From: Antedon bifida
Lineage: Eukaryota; Echinodermata; Crinoidea; Comatulida; Antedonidae
Direction of reading: 5' to 3'
NCBI GenBank assembly: GCA_963402885.1
Contig: OY727099.1
Span: 4,700,001 to 4,764,000, forward strand
DNA length: 64,000 nucleotides
Below, one piece after another: positions 11,701 through 58,447 of this stretch. Each line of letters starts with the position of its first letter. The first letter of the stretch is position 1. Both the position numbers and the translations under genes were made by a program. The notes beneath the pieces are model-generated. The model saw only the letters and a list, made by a program, of their open reading frames with translations, was not told where the DNA came from and did no database searches.

Positions 11701-14700
11701 ACTATTCATTATGGTTATGTTTGTTACACGTGAAATGTTTTTAGTGACGACTGTCTACTAACGACTAATATCAATGCATTCTTTAGGTCAACTTTGCCGA
11801 TGTGTACATTACTGATGGGTTTCAAGCGCCTTCTCCACATTCTCTCGGTGTACTTGGATTTAATCCAAGAGTTCATAATGTAAGAGCTGATGACGTCATA
11901 TTAGTTGACAGCAAGACAATTCGATTCGAGAATTTAGATTACGATGGATTAGGACCAGGTAACGGTAACTGATGTAAATAAATAAGTAATCTAACTTTAT
12001 AGATACATACAATAAAAAATATGAATAACACGTAAATGTAAATCCGTATCATAACAAAATACGTAAACATCTAACCGAGAACAATTCTACCTTCTCGTGT
12101 TTAGATGCGTACTTCTGGGCTGGAACCGGAAGCCCGAGCACAAGTGGATTTGCAGTTCCAGATGAAAATGGAAGGTAAGTATCTATTACTATTGTAGTAT
12201 TTGCACTATTTTCCTTTCTTTCAAGAAGATAATTTTATTAAATCTAGTTATTTTCAAATAAGTTGTTATATTTAAATCAGAAAATAAAAAGCATTTATCT
12301 TCAGCATTGCTAACTATAATAAGTGCTTGTTTAATTACCAATGGAATGCAATTTGGTTTATTTTCAACTCTCAAAACATACACTGGATGATGCACATATC
12401 AGATCTAAGATCTGTGCTATACACAGAGTTAATATCTTTGGAAGGAAAATAAAAAAAATTACATTCATTTTTTTTTTTAATGGAGTCAGAAATAAATGCC
12501 AAGCTCTCGGAAAACATACTTCGTCAGGGCTAACATCTGAACATAAAACTATCCAAACATAAGTATTAAGGCCTCCAACATTTAACTTATGATACCTAAG
12601 GTGTTGCAATTTAAACTATATAATCATTAATTTTCTTTTCCAGTAAAGACCAAAGATTACGTAAATATACAGGCGAAACTATTACCATTGAACTTGATGG
12701 TGATTTAACAGTTTTTGACGTTGATTATATTGGATTGTGGTGTGTAGCAGCTCGGCAAAACTTCGGTCATGTCAATATTCCAGACAGGTCGCAATTAAAC
12801 ATACCGCCATCGTATACTGTTGATGTAGTGGTAAGTAGACATATCAAACTTCATATGCCAAGATGTATCGGAAGCAATTGGTTTGTGTAATACGTGCATT
12901 ACCAAATTTAGACGATAGAATTCACATGTGGTAATGTATCAGGGAGTTTTCACTAATTTATTTAATTAATTAATTTATTTAATTTATCAACAAGTTATGG
13001 TATTAATTAGTATTAACTACTTAAAAATAATTAAATAATATCATAACTTGTTGATATAGTATTGAGAATAGGTTTAATAAAATAATGAATGAACTCTTTG
13101 CTAATTATTCACACGATTCTGTAGCTGTCACTAGATAGAGTCTAACTGACTATTGCAAGTCGTCTAGAAACTATTCCAGCTTTATTATTATACCAATTCT
13201 AACATATTGATTTTGCAACACAATTATTATTATATCATTCCTCCACAACAGGAAGAAAGTGTTGTAAACTGTGAGCAACTGAATGAGAACCTGCAAGTGC
13301 TTTGGACCATTAACAGTACCATGGTTAACTTCCAGCTGAGAGGAGATGTAGACGTTGATGAATACATGGCGTTTGGTATCAGTGGTTCAACTACAAGTAC
13401 CTCAATGGTTGGGTCAGATGTTGCTGTCACCTGGTTTGATGGGCAGAGTGCACAAGCAGTAGATTACAACATCAATGCTTATTCTCAGGTAACTGTGTTA
13501 TCTTGGTGCAAATTGTCCCAGTATGAGAAAGAGTTAGAAATTCACATCGTAGATAAACGTATGTGTTTTCGGATATGAATGGTATTGCGTTGTGCAAATA
13601 AATTCTAATTACACCAACTGCTGGCTACCTCATTATTTTTTAACTCGTCTTTCAAGTATTTTTGTTTTTGTAGTAAGGAAAGGTAAATATGAATCGAAAA
13701 GGCAAATTTCTTAATTGTTATTGTTTACTTAAAATTAAAAATTAAAACGAAGTATAATGATCGTTTTTTCTGTAGTGTTCAAATGGAGTTGGTGCATGCC
13801 CTGACAAGTCCTCTAGTAACGCCGGTGTAAACGATTTAACTGGGATATCTGGCTATGTTGAGGATGGCGTGACCAGTATTTCGTACTCCAGGCTACTGGA
13901 TACAGGTACGTACCTTATAATGTTTAAGTGCGTATTTTAGCCAGATCTATAACTAGAGATGAAGATGACACACTTGTATAGAATTTGAACTTAAGTAACT
14001 TGTGTCTTTTTGTTTTAGTCATTTGACATGATGTTTTATGCCCTTCCCTTTAGATAGGATGTTAAACCATTAAACCAAAACACCAATAAATGCTTAACAA
14101 AAGTCGTTTTGTAATTGAATTACAAATATGCATCGTATTACATCTGCTAGGATATCGGATGACGTACATTGTGTAGTATGCTTATGAGCGATCCTATTTA
14201 TGATGAACTCCATGATCGTTTTTTCCGTAAATTAGAAAAAATAATGCGGCCCATGAAGAGAGTACCCATTTAGTGCCTACTTTAGCCTACATGCTAATTT
14301 ATCAATTATGTATTTATTAATTATATTACATAATAATTTATTAATTATATTTATTCATTGACTATTCTATTCCTGAACACTAACGATAAATTAATCTTTG
14401 GCAGGAGATGCAACTGACAAAGTAGTTCCAGCAACAGGGGAAACGTATGTGTCTTGGGCTATTGGACCAATAAACAGCGATGGCTTAGCTACAAGGCATT
14501 CGGTTCAAACAGAAGGTATGTAAAGTCATTTGAACCGTAAACTCTCCTTCAGAAAAAAATATAACCAACACACATACATCTTTATTATCATTTGTTGTTT
14601 GTTTCATTTACTTGTAATAAATAATATTCATTTGATAATATTTCATTATTATTGTACAGCTAATATTCAAATACAGTTGTTTACATTGATAATCCACAGT

Positions 14701-17105
14701 GAATTCTCCAGAAAATGGAAAGAAGATCAATTTCGGTCGAGCACCATTTGATAATTGCACTTCTCTTATCGAGACTGGACCAATTGAAGGTTGGGACGAG
14801 TTGACTATCCATCCGAATGTAACTCATTTTAACGCTACAATTGGTCCAAGTGGTGGTGAAAAAGGTTATACCTCTATAACAGGTACTGCATTTATACAAA
14901 TCCAACCAGATATAATTAATCAGTTGATATAATATATTGATAAATTGTTTATGCTAAATATGATAAAAATTATTATTTCAATAAATGCCCATTCATTTAA
15001 TCTCAAGAAGTAGAAGAACATCATAATAATATAAGTAATAACATAGTGAGTAAATAATTCATATAAACACAATTCTTGATTTTTTTTGTGCAGGAAATGT
15101 TGGATGGGGAATCGCTTGGTACATCAACGGTTTGCTTATTCCACGACTGACACTAACCCGTGGAACAACATACACATTTTCAGTAAACGGAGGAAATGAC
15201 CTAAGTCGAAGTGCAGACTACCACCCACTGTATCTTACCAATGACACAGGTGGTGGGTACGCTGCCATTGTACCGTCTGATCAGGTAAAACATTGCAAAA
15301 AAAAATAAAAACTCAGTAACAGATTTTAATACAATTTTGGTAGGTAAACAAAAAAACATAACGATTAATTCTTTCATCGTTGGCAGACGATCTCTCTATA
15401 GAGATGCAAAGTAAAACAGAAATCGAATATAACAAATTTCACTGTTATAAAAAAAAAAGGAAGTTATCAGTGGTATCACAGAACAAAGATGATGTGTTGT
15501 TCACATTATTTTGTTTTTCTTAAAATTATGATAATATTCTGTTGGATTTAACCCATTTTAGAATCTAAAGCTCATGCTTAACTTGCTTTATTTCCAGATA
15601 ACACAAGATATATATGCTGGTCCAGTATGTAAGTTCTGTAAATATAGATAAAAAGAAATCTAAACATTAAAAAATGTCACATAATTCCCTTTTAATATCT
15701 TCATAAAATTATTATTAATATTAGTAATAGTTCGGCTCTATTTGATTGTGGTCAGTTATATACAAAGGCAATTACACAAGCAGTAACTCGGGACATCTCG
15801 GAACAAAAATAGGCCTACTGCTAGTGTGTTTTCCACAAAATGTCCTTCACACTTTTTAATAGGAATTGAAAAACTTTTGTTATTCAAGCGGGTCCGTTGT
15901 GTCAATACGTAAGCACAGCAAACGATGATCAGAGTGCAGAATCCGATACCTTCCAAGATTATGCCAACACGTTGGAACTAGTCTGTAATTCACCAGGCTC
16001 AGGTACAATGGTGTTTACACCAGACGATAGTACACCTGACAAAATATACTATCAGGTAAGCGTATTCCTTCAGGTAGAGTTAACAATTCAGCATATGAAT
16101 GTTGGAGAACCATTTTCTTCCAAAGTATTATTTGCTAATACAAAATTGTTTCTTAAACAGTGCTATACGCATCGTTTCTTAGGATGGGAGATAGACGTTA
16201 TTGATCCAGTCGTTATAGGTAAATATGATTATTTTTTTAGAATAATAATTTTTATAATGCTCATAGAACCTATTTTGTATCTTATATCCAAAAGCTTATA
16301 AATAAATAACATTTATTTATTTTTTATGTTTATATACAAAATTGGGTTTATTGTAGAAGTTATCTTGCAAGCAAACGCACATAAAAGCGAACTTACTTGA
16401 CGTTTTGCTAAAAACAACAACATTTAAACTAAAAATGTTGATGCTTAAAATACGTAAGATGAGAACAAAACAAAGTTGAAGTCATATGAAACTTTGCTAC
16501 CGGTGTTTGCCTGTGTGTATATACAGACATTTACATTTCCATGCAGTATAAATGTTGTAAATGTATATGTTTAATTTGTTTAGACACTGGTGAATGCGGT
16601 GCTGGGTGTTTAAACGGTGGTACCTGTGTTACTATAGATGAAACTAGTTTCTGCAATTGCACTGAAGGTTTTACTGGTCCGACGTGCAAAACAAGTGAGT
16701 TTGTTTGTTAATATTTTCCACAATGTTTGGATTTTCAAGAAAGACTAGACATTAAAAAAAAAAGTTGATTGTCGTCAAAATAAATTATAATAACGTTTAC
16801 TCTTTCTTAATTATAAAACAAACAACCTTAAACCTGATAATACAAAAGATGCGTTAATGCCAGAGAAAGGTATTACAATAAAGATTGCGGAGATATTAGT
16901 TAGTCCTACTGATTATTCAAAGGCATTTATAGGCCTAATAAAATCATATTTTTTTAACCAATAGCAAATTTTAAAATGGCAACTTAATTTCATTCTAAAA
17001 TGAATACCGGTAATTGTAATGATTTATATTTTTTTAAATATTAATTTATTATTTGTTTGTGTTTTGTTTTCAGTTCTTGTATATTGCCCATGCGCAGTAC
17101 CATAA
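8779..17105 (+). CDS. Gene B: Knickkopf/Skeletor-like protein, DM13-DM13-DOMON-cupredoxin-EGF (17 exons, about 689 aa)
   Basis: Exons: 8779-8839, 10835-10978, 11088-11163, 11432-11540, 11787-11958, 12105-12174, 12644-12830, 13252-13488, 13776-13905, 14405-14515, 14700-14882, 15094-15284, 15598-15628, 15889-16055, 16161-16218, 16584-16694, 17074-17105. They sum to 2,070 bp, an exact multiple of three, with every junction phase-consistent. Order: hydrophobic signal peptide (residues 1-20), two DM13 domains (about 25-140 and 150-265), DOMON (about 275-432), cupredoxin-like region (about 433-642), one EGF (about 643-679) and a short tail ending CAVP. Arthropod Knickkopf and Skeletor share this core: Knickkopf is a cuticle/matrix organiser, Skeletor was named as a spindle-matrix protein. 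A matrix role here is inference. An in-frame ATG 15 bp upstream (8764) is an alternative start. Paralogue of gene C immediately downstream. Confidence 0.88.
9467..9588. mobile_element. MITE-like element with 17-bp terminal inverted repeats, copy 1
   Basis: The 122-bp element starts GTCTACACTATCAAACT and ends with the exact reverse complement of it. A second, 112-bp copy with identical termini lies at 63488-63599. Interiors share a TTTTTGTCA-like stretch near the right end but are otherwise diverged. No coding capacity, so a non-autonomous DNA element; superfamily not assigned. Confidence 0.75.
10048..10197. repeat. Two-copy tandem duplication, about 73-bp unit
   Basis: The segment beginning 'aattttaaaatgggaaact' at 10048 repeats at 10121 with only a few substitutions through 'ctttacttcaccaat.acag'. 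It lies inside intron 1 of gene B and looks like a simple recent duplication. Confidence 0.85.
10835..12830 (+). CDS. Gene B exons 2-7: two DM13 domains
   Basis: Exons 10835-10978, 11088-11163, 11432-11540 and the start of 11787-11958 encode DM13 domain 1. The rest of 11787-11958 plus 12105-12174 and 12644-12830 encode domain 2. Both repeats show the family hallmarks: an 'xIRFxxxxYDGxxP' strand, '[DA]A[FY][FL]WAG', a PS..G stretch, P.E(D/N)G, and the core '[IL]xWC...xxNF' containing the conserved cysteine. Intron positions and phases (1-2-0) repeat in both copies, showing that the two domains arose by internal duplication of a three-exon cassette. DM13 is proposed in the literature to be a redox or electron-transfer partner of DOMON. 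Confidence 0.88.
13252..14515 (+). CDS. Gene B exons 8-10: DOMON domain
   Basis: Exons 13252-13488 (79 codons, phase 0-0), 13776-13905 and 14405-14515 encode a DOMON beta-sandwich. Recognisable features are 'CEQLNxNLQVLWTI', 'VDEYMAFGISG', 'MVGSDVAVTWFD', a cysteine at the exon 9 start followed by G.CPD, and 'TYVSWAIGPIN'. DOMON domains bind haem or sugar in several families; the ligand here is unknown. The middle of exon 8 is almost identical at the DNA level to the paralogous exon of gene C (see findings). Confidence 0.85.
14700..16218 (+). CDS. Gene B exons 11-15: cupredoxin (plastocyanin)-like region
   Basis: Exons 14700-14882, 15094-15284, 15598-15628, 15889-16055 and 16161-16218. The second carries 'YTFSVNGGND...ADYHPLYLTND', the cupredoxin-like His strand. 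The fifth begins CYTHRFLGWEI right after a 'KIYYQ' strand. Known Knickkopf proteins have the same HP.Y(L/I)T and YYQCYTH.xLGW motifs. Candidate type-1 copper ligands are the His of YHP and the Cys and His of CYTH; the usual axial Met is replaced by Leu in RFLG. One exon is only 31 bp (15598-15628) and is conserved in gene C, which supports its reality. Confidence 0.8.
16584..17105 (+). CDS. Gene B exons 16-17: single EGF and C-terminal tail
   Basis: Exon 16584-16694 encodes one EGF with six cysteines (CGAGC...GGTC...CNC...GFTGPTC), phase 1-1. The terminal exon 17074-17105 adds about ten residues with two cysteines (YCPCAVP) and ends in TAA. Paralogue C has 29 EGFs in the equivalent place, so B is either the short ancestral state or has lost its tail. 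Confidence 0.8.
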
Positions 17106-17896
17106 ACCATCCATTGGGATATAATTATGTAGGCCTACAATAACGGTACAATTTTAACTAGGATTAGTAAAGTTATAAATCACATATTCGGAATAATCAA
17201 AGGATGCAGTGGACATCAATTCATATTCCATTTCTATCTATTATCAAACGAAAAGAAATCAAGTAAAACCCTGAATCAAATAAAGCAATGCGACAGCATT
17301 GCTTTCTATAGATTTTCGTCTTATTGGTGTCGATTTCTGGCCCCTTTTAAATACTGAGAAACAAATTGAGGATGGGGTTAAATGAAATGTTTTAAAGAAG
17401 AAGATGTCTTTCCTAATAACAAAGCAACCATGCACAAGTACAATTGGATGGTTGGTAGAATCAAAATGCATGAGCTCTGTAATGTTAGTATTATGGATAT
17501 TTTTTAAAGATAGAATTTGTAATGAAATAATGTTTAAAAAAAATGTAGTTTGGATAATATAAGCAGTACTTATTTATCCATGCTCTACCTGATATACTTG
17601 ATTAATTTACATATCAAAATATATTTTAAAATAAGTAATCTTTAATAATTAGTTATATATTTATAGCCTCCTATTTTGTACATAATAAATAAACAATAAA
17701 TCGATCGAACAGTTATGTATTTGTCTGAGAAACCCTTCATAAATAATGACTCACCAAACGAAAGCATTCAAGCATAATTCATCGATATACCTGTGAAATG
17801 CGACTAAACAGTGGAGCCCAAAGGAACAATAGAAATCGGGATAATGCTGTTACAATAGACTAATAAAGATCGAGCACTGGAGTGTGTCACACGCGA
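17106..17896 (+). other. Gene B 3'UTR and B-C intergenic region
   Basis: AATAAA occurs at 17279-17284 and again at 17684-17689, followed by overlapping repeats of the hexamer. Either could end the gene B transcript. The next start codon is at 17992, so the B-C spacer is under 0.9 kb. No other gene seen. Confidence 0.5.
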
Positions 17897-17924
17897 GGCA
17901 TTTGAAAAGAGAGTACTTTCATCA
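17897..17924 (+). promoter_or_regulatory. Gene C copy of the shared B/C promoter element
   Basis: 'TTTGAAAAG' followed by 'AGTACTTTCATCAA' matches the block at 8718-8745. It lies 68-95 bp upstream of the gene C ATG. Promoter function is inferred from conserved position only. Confidence 0.35.
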
Positions 17925-17991
17925 ACCCTGTTGTATCTAGGATCTATAAGATTGTAATCATTCGTGCAGTGAACATATTGGAGACTATTTG

Positions 17992-37334
<19,343 letters not shown>

Positions 37335-37680
37335 TTTTTATTGTTCAACCATGGACCTATCAATTAGTTAATAAGTTATTAATAATATCATTTTTGTACT
37401 ACCATACTCATCGAAGAATATAATGTATTATGTTCACTATCATCCCTTTGGTCATCCTCCTTTTATGATGGTTAATATTATTATACCAAGATTCACTGAC
37501 AAAATGTTTTATTGACTCCGGGAAGAGTGAGATTACGTTATCCCTTTAAAATAAGGGGTTTTTCTTGAAAACTGACAAAGATTCAGCACTGTTGAACACA
37601 TTTTACCTCAAAATGTGTGACATGCGTAGAATCACTTCGTTCTGCGCATGTTATATCAAATTGCTAATATATTGCGTTAC
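37335..37680 (+). other. Gene C 3' flank
   Basis: AT-rich sequence with no further coding exon seen. No canonical AATAAA was found before the tandem array. The array that follows contains AATAAA in most units ('caaaaaataaaaagg'), so the transcript may end inside it. Confidence 0.4.
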
Positions 37681-39985
37681 TAAAGTACAGGGATTTTTTT
37701 TCAAAAATGGCCAAAATATCATTATGCAATAATATTGCCATTTATATGCACATATATTGTGTTATCATCATCTTAGAGAGTCATAGTAACCAGTTATATA
37801 AAAAAATATAAAGGTCGAAATTTGGGCAATTTTTGAAAATTTCTCTGTAGTACAGGGATTTTTAAAAAATGGCCAAGATATCGACTTTTTAAAATTCAAT
37901 TATTTAGATTAATATTGCCATATATGCACATATATTGCGTTATCATCATCTTAGAGAGTCATAGTAACCAGTTATATCAAAAAATAAAAAGGTCAAAATT
38001 TGGTCATTTTTCGAAAACTTCCCTGTAGGCCTACTATAGTACAGGGATTTTTAAAAAATGGCCAAAATATATGAAATAATATTGCCATATATGCACATAT
38101 ATTGCGTTATCATCATCTTAGAGAGTCATAGTAACCAGTTATATCAAAAAATGAAAAGGTCGAAATTTGGGCATTTTTCGAAAATTTCCCTATACTATAG
38201 TACAGGGATTTTTCCAAAAATGGCCAAAATATCGACTTTTTAAAATTCAATTATTATGCAATAATATTGCCATATATGCACATATATTGCGTTATCATCA
38301 TCTTATAGAGTCATAGTAACCAGTTATATCAAAAAATAAAAAGATCGAAATTTAGGCATTTTTCGAAAACTTCCCTGTACTATAGTACAGGGATTTTTCC
38401 AAAAATGGCCAAAATATCGACTTTTTAAAATTCAATTATTACGCAATAATATTGCCATGTATGCACATATAGTGCGTTATCATCATCTTAGAGAGTCATA
38501 GTAACCAGTTATATCAAAAAATAAAAAGGTCGAAATTTGGGCATTTTTCGAAAATTTCTCTGTACTATAGTACAGGGATTTTCCAAAAATGGCCAAAATA
38601 TCGATTTTTAAAAATTTAATTATGAAATAATATTGCCATATATGCACATATATTGCGTTATCATCATCTTAGAGAGTCATAGTAACCAGTTATATAAAAA
38701 AATATAAAGGTCGAAATTTGGGCAATTTTTGAAAATTTCTCTGTAGTACAGGGATTTTTAAAAAATGGCCAAGATATCGACTTTTTAAAATTCAATTATT
38801 TAGATTAATATTGCCATATATGCACATATATTGCGTTATCATCATCTTAGAGAGTCATAGTAACCAGTTATATCAAAAAATAAAAAGGTCAAAATTTGGT
38901 CATTTTTCGAAAACTTCCCTGTAGGCCTACTATAGTACAGGGATTTTTAAAAAATGGCCAAAATATATGAAATAATATTGCCATATATGCACATATATTG
39001 CGTTATCATCATCTTAGAGAGTCATAGTAACCAGTTATATCAAAAAATGAAAAGGTCGAAATTTGGGCATTTTTCGAAAATTTCCCTATACTATAGTACA
39101 GGGATTTTTCCAAAAATGGCCAAAATATCGACTTTTTAAAATTCAATTATTATGCAATAATATTGCCATATATGCACATATATTGCGTTATCATCATCTT
39201 ATAGAGTCATAGTAACCAGTTATATCAAAAAATAAAAAGATCGAAATTTAGGCATTTTTCGAAAACTTCCCTGTACTATAGTACAGGGATTTTTCCAAAA
39301 ATGGCCAAAATATCGACTTTTTAAAATTCAATTATTACGCAATAATATTGCCATGTATGCACATATAGTGCGTTATCATCATCTTAGAGAGTCATAGTAA
39401 CCAGTTATATCAAAAAATAAAAAGGTCGAAATTTGGGCATTTTTCGAAAATTTCTCTGTACTATAGTACAGGGATTTTCCAAAAATGGCCAAAATATCGA
39501 TTTTTAAAAATTTAATTATGAAATAATATTGCCATATATGCACATATATTGCGTTATCATCATCTTAGAGAGTCATAGTAACCAGTTATATCAAAAAATA
39601 AAAAGGTCAAAATTTGGTCATTTTTCGAAAACTTCCCTGTAGGCCTACTATAGTACAGGGATTTTTTTTAAATGGCCAAAATATATGAAATAATATTGCC
39701 ATATATGCACATATATTGCGTTATCATCATCTTAGAGAGTCATAGTAACCAGTTGTATCAAAAAATAAAAAGGTCGAAATTTGGGCATTTTTCGAAAATT
39801 TCCCTGTACTATAGTACGTGGATGGTTTTCGAAAACTGCCCTGTACTATTAATACAGGGATTTTTAAAAAATGGCCAAAATATATGAAATAATATTGCCA
39901 TATATGCACATATATTGCGTTATCATCATCTTAGAGAGTCATAGTAACCAGTTATATCAAAAAATAAAAAGGTCAATTTTTTGGG
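37681..39985. repeat. Satellite-like array, about 165-190-bp units in an 896-bp higher-order repeat
   Basis: About 13 units, each holding 'acagggatttttc.aaaaatggcc', 'aatattgccatatatgcaca', 'cgttatcatcatctta' and 'agtcatagtaaccagttata'. Groups of five units form an 896-bp block (about 37840-38735) that repeats almost identically at 38736-39631. Many unit junctions carry the perfect 20-bp palindrome CCCTGTACTATAGTACAGGG. The array lies between the convergent genes C and D. The small open frames at 38058 and 38954 are identical copies of repeat sequence. Confidence 0.95.
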
Positions 39986-40531
39986 AGGAAAATATCTATG
40001 TACTATTATATTAATAGAGGAATTTATCGAGAAAAAAAATCCATATAGACTACAGTACTATTAGTTCAGTGATTTTTCATATAAATAGCAATTTTTCAAC
40101 ATGACTTGCACTACCATGGCTCTTTTGTTTATTTATATACATTATTGCGATTTTGTGGCAAAATAATTTACTTTAAAAAGTCAACATTTTTGCTATATTA
40201 TTAACCAGAAATAAAAAAACCATAGACCTAATCGTACAGAGTTGATTTCTTTTATTACAAAAGTATCCAAATTCGGTATTTATGAAATTATGTAGTCCTA
40301 ATAAAAATCAAAACAGCGAGATGCGGCTTTATATAATGTAAAGTAAAATATCCAAATAGTATACTTAACATGTATACAAGTTGTGAATAGTCTAATTTCT
40401 ATTTTAATCGATAAACAGTCAATCTACTTTAATATATCTTGGATCTCGAATTCATTATTACGGTATTGGTGACAAATGTAAGTTTTACATGCTAAACAGG
40501 GAAGAACGTACCTGGACGTTTAAACTCTATT

Positions 40532-40680
40532 AAGCGTGGTTTCCACTAGGACGCAACGCAATGACGTAGACGCAATGCAAGTGAGCTGACCAATGACAAG
40601 CGACAGTTCGAATAATAATTGGTCAAATCCATTACGTTGCCTTACGTCGTTGTGTTGCGTCTCTAATTGGAACGACGCAT
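40532..40680. mobile_element. Palindromic MITE family (ACGCAACG / CCAAT), copy 1
   Basis: Starts AAGCGTGGTTTCCACTAG, then ACGCAACGCAA, has an inner stem around 'gaccaatgacaagcgacag', and ends in TTGCGTCTCTAATTGGAACG, an imperfect inverse of the start. Related copies lie at 56600-56762 (fuller) and about 52030-52120 (core only). Confidence 0.7.
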
Positions 40681-41080
40681 TGCAGTTATCCTTTTTTCTG
40701 TTTACAAGTAAGACATACTAATATCATAAGCATCTAAAGCTATTGGTTTATATACTGCTAAAATTATACAAAATACCCTTTACCGAACGTAACTATAATA
40801 ACAAAAACGTGTTACTAGAACCCAACAATCAACCGTACAATCAGAATAGGTGATTAAATAATCCAATAAATTGGATTCATTCTTATATTTTAATATAGGT
40901 TAAATTAATTATTTAGTTCAACATGGAAATTATTTAAAGTACCATCTAACTGAGCCAAATTCAGTCCGCTGGCCGGAAAAATACCAGGCTACGTTACGTT
41001 TTACGATCACACACGTAAACATGGACTCAATGTGAACGTAGCTTCAGAGCCATTTGATACGATACAACAGGCTTATCTGT

Positions 41081-41136
41081 ATGGAACGCCTCCTCTGCCT
41101 TCAGTTCACATTTATCATGCAGAGGAGGCGTTCCAT
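41081..41136. repeat. Perfect 18-bp inverted repeat
   Basis: ATGGAACGCCTCCTCTGC at 41081-41098 and its exact reverse complement at 41119-41136, with a 20-nt loop. Weaker pairing continues outside the arms. It could be a small element or a hairpin terminator-like structure; no function assigned. Confidence 0.8.
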
Positions 41137-41904
41137 ATATCTGTAGTTAATCATAATTCTATTACAATAATAATAAAAGATGCAGTAACATAAGATAGTT
41201 AAAGATGATATAAATATGACTAGACTATATTTATAATTATTTTCAAAATTAAAGTTTAACTACATTAATATAGAGATAGTAAAGGTATGAAGATATAGTG
41301 TGACTAAAGAACATTAAATCCCGCTACTGTTCAGTAATACATAAGTTAAAGATATCAGTAGAAATCAGAACAAAAATCGAAGTAATAATTACGCATCGTT
41401 CCTGTAGACTCCTTCATCATTATAAATAAACAAGTGACGTCATAGTCGTCAGAAACTAAAGAGTGTGAATTGATGTTGCAATATCTTGTGTGCTGATTCC
41501 ATTATAATAAACACACTTATGGGGCTATCTCTGAAATAATAGCAAACAATAGCAAATATGAAAGTGAGCGTGCCATGCCATATTGTATATGTTAAGCTTT
41601 GAGGGTTGGCAGACGTTTGTGACAGGCGGAGTACTAGGCCTACTATTGCTTAACATTTCTTGAGAATAGAATACAGGGCTGTAATCTGAATTAGTAAGTA
41701 TGTACGTTCTTTTCTGTACAGTTCGTTTATTTATAATATAAAAAATATGTATGTATGTTAGTACTCTCCCTCCCGTACTAGCGTCCTTCTAGGACGCGTA
41801 ATTTCTTTTCGTACAAAGTTGGGGACCCCTCATGAAATAAAAATAATAATTCATTAGTCATATATTCATAAGGTGTGACGTAATCGCTAATGCAACGGCG
41901 CTAT

Positions 41905-42003
41905 CCATCGAGCCGTCTGTGTAGTCGAATGGATTAGACTAAGGAAGTAAAACAACATAACTCGACTTGCCAAGATATGCTATGGGGTTCAAATCCCATG
42001 TGC
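41905..42003 (+). other. tRNA-like / SINE-head-like segment with A and B boxes
   Basis: TAGTCGAATGG at 41922-41932 fits a pol III A box, and GGTTCAAATCC at 41986-41996 fits a B box, at tRNA-like spacing. The T stem is imperfect (two mismatches) and no acceptor stem is evident, so a functional tRNA is unlikely. A second A-box-like stretch (GGCTCGATGG) lies just upstream on the opposite strand. Best read as a decayed tRNA-derived SINE. Confidence 0.35.
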
Positions 42004-42201
42004 AAATTAGTTTTACTTTATAGTGAGACTAGTTAGGTTAAGCTATATATTTAGGAATTAGGTCGGCTATCTTTTACACAAGGATTCCCCAACTTACGTA
42101 CGAAAACAAAAATCGCTTCAAACATCGATGAATACAAATTTCGCTTCCTTTCTAGAGGTTATTTCCCGCAAGAGTATAAAAATCCCAAAAGGCTTACTTA
42201 C

Positions 42202-58260
<16,059 letters not shown>

Positions 58261-58440
58261 TATAAACGACGTGGTGAGTTACAGACCTTACACTAACACT
58301 GAATGTCAATGTGCTTCTGCAAGGACTCAGTACTAACTTGTCGTTTTTAGGGTGCGTTACATTCGACTATTGACTATTGTTCGCGGCTTTACTAATAGCG
58401 ACAAAGGGACCCAGAGCTTAAAGAATAGAAGTATTAGGCA

Positions 58441-58447
58441 TATATAA
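58441..58447 (-). promoter_or_regulatory. Candidate TATA box of gene D
   Basis: Minus-strand ATTATATATG, about 180 nt upstream of the gene D ATG. Plausible only by position in an AT-rich context. Confidence 0.25.

Larger units (their letters stand above)
39986..42201. other. C-D convergent intergenic region, probably including the 3' end of gene D
   Basis: AT-rich sequence with an inverted-repeat element (40532-40680), a short hairpin (41081-41136) and a tRNA-like segment (about 41905-42003). Gene D exon 42202-42318 ends in a good donor, so at least one more D exon should lie here or beyond; I could not identify it. No other gene was recognised. Confidence 0.4.

Noticed and set aside
38058..39887. 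Identical or near-identical small open frames starting MAKIYEIILPYMHIYC
   Set aside because: They are copies of the satellite unit, not genes; the identity is fully explained by the 896-bp higher-order repeat.
41905..42003. Functional tRNA gene
   Set aside because: T stem has mismatches and no acceptor stem is visible.
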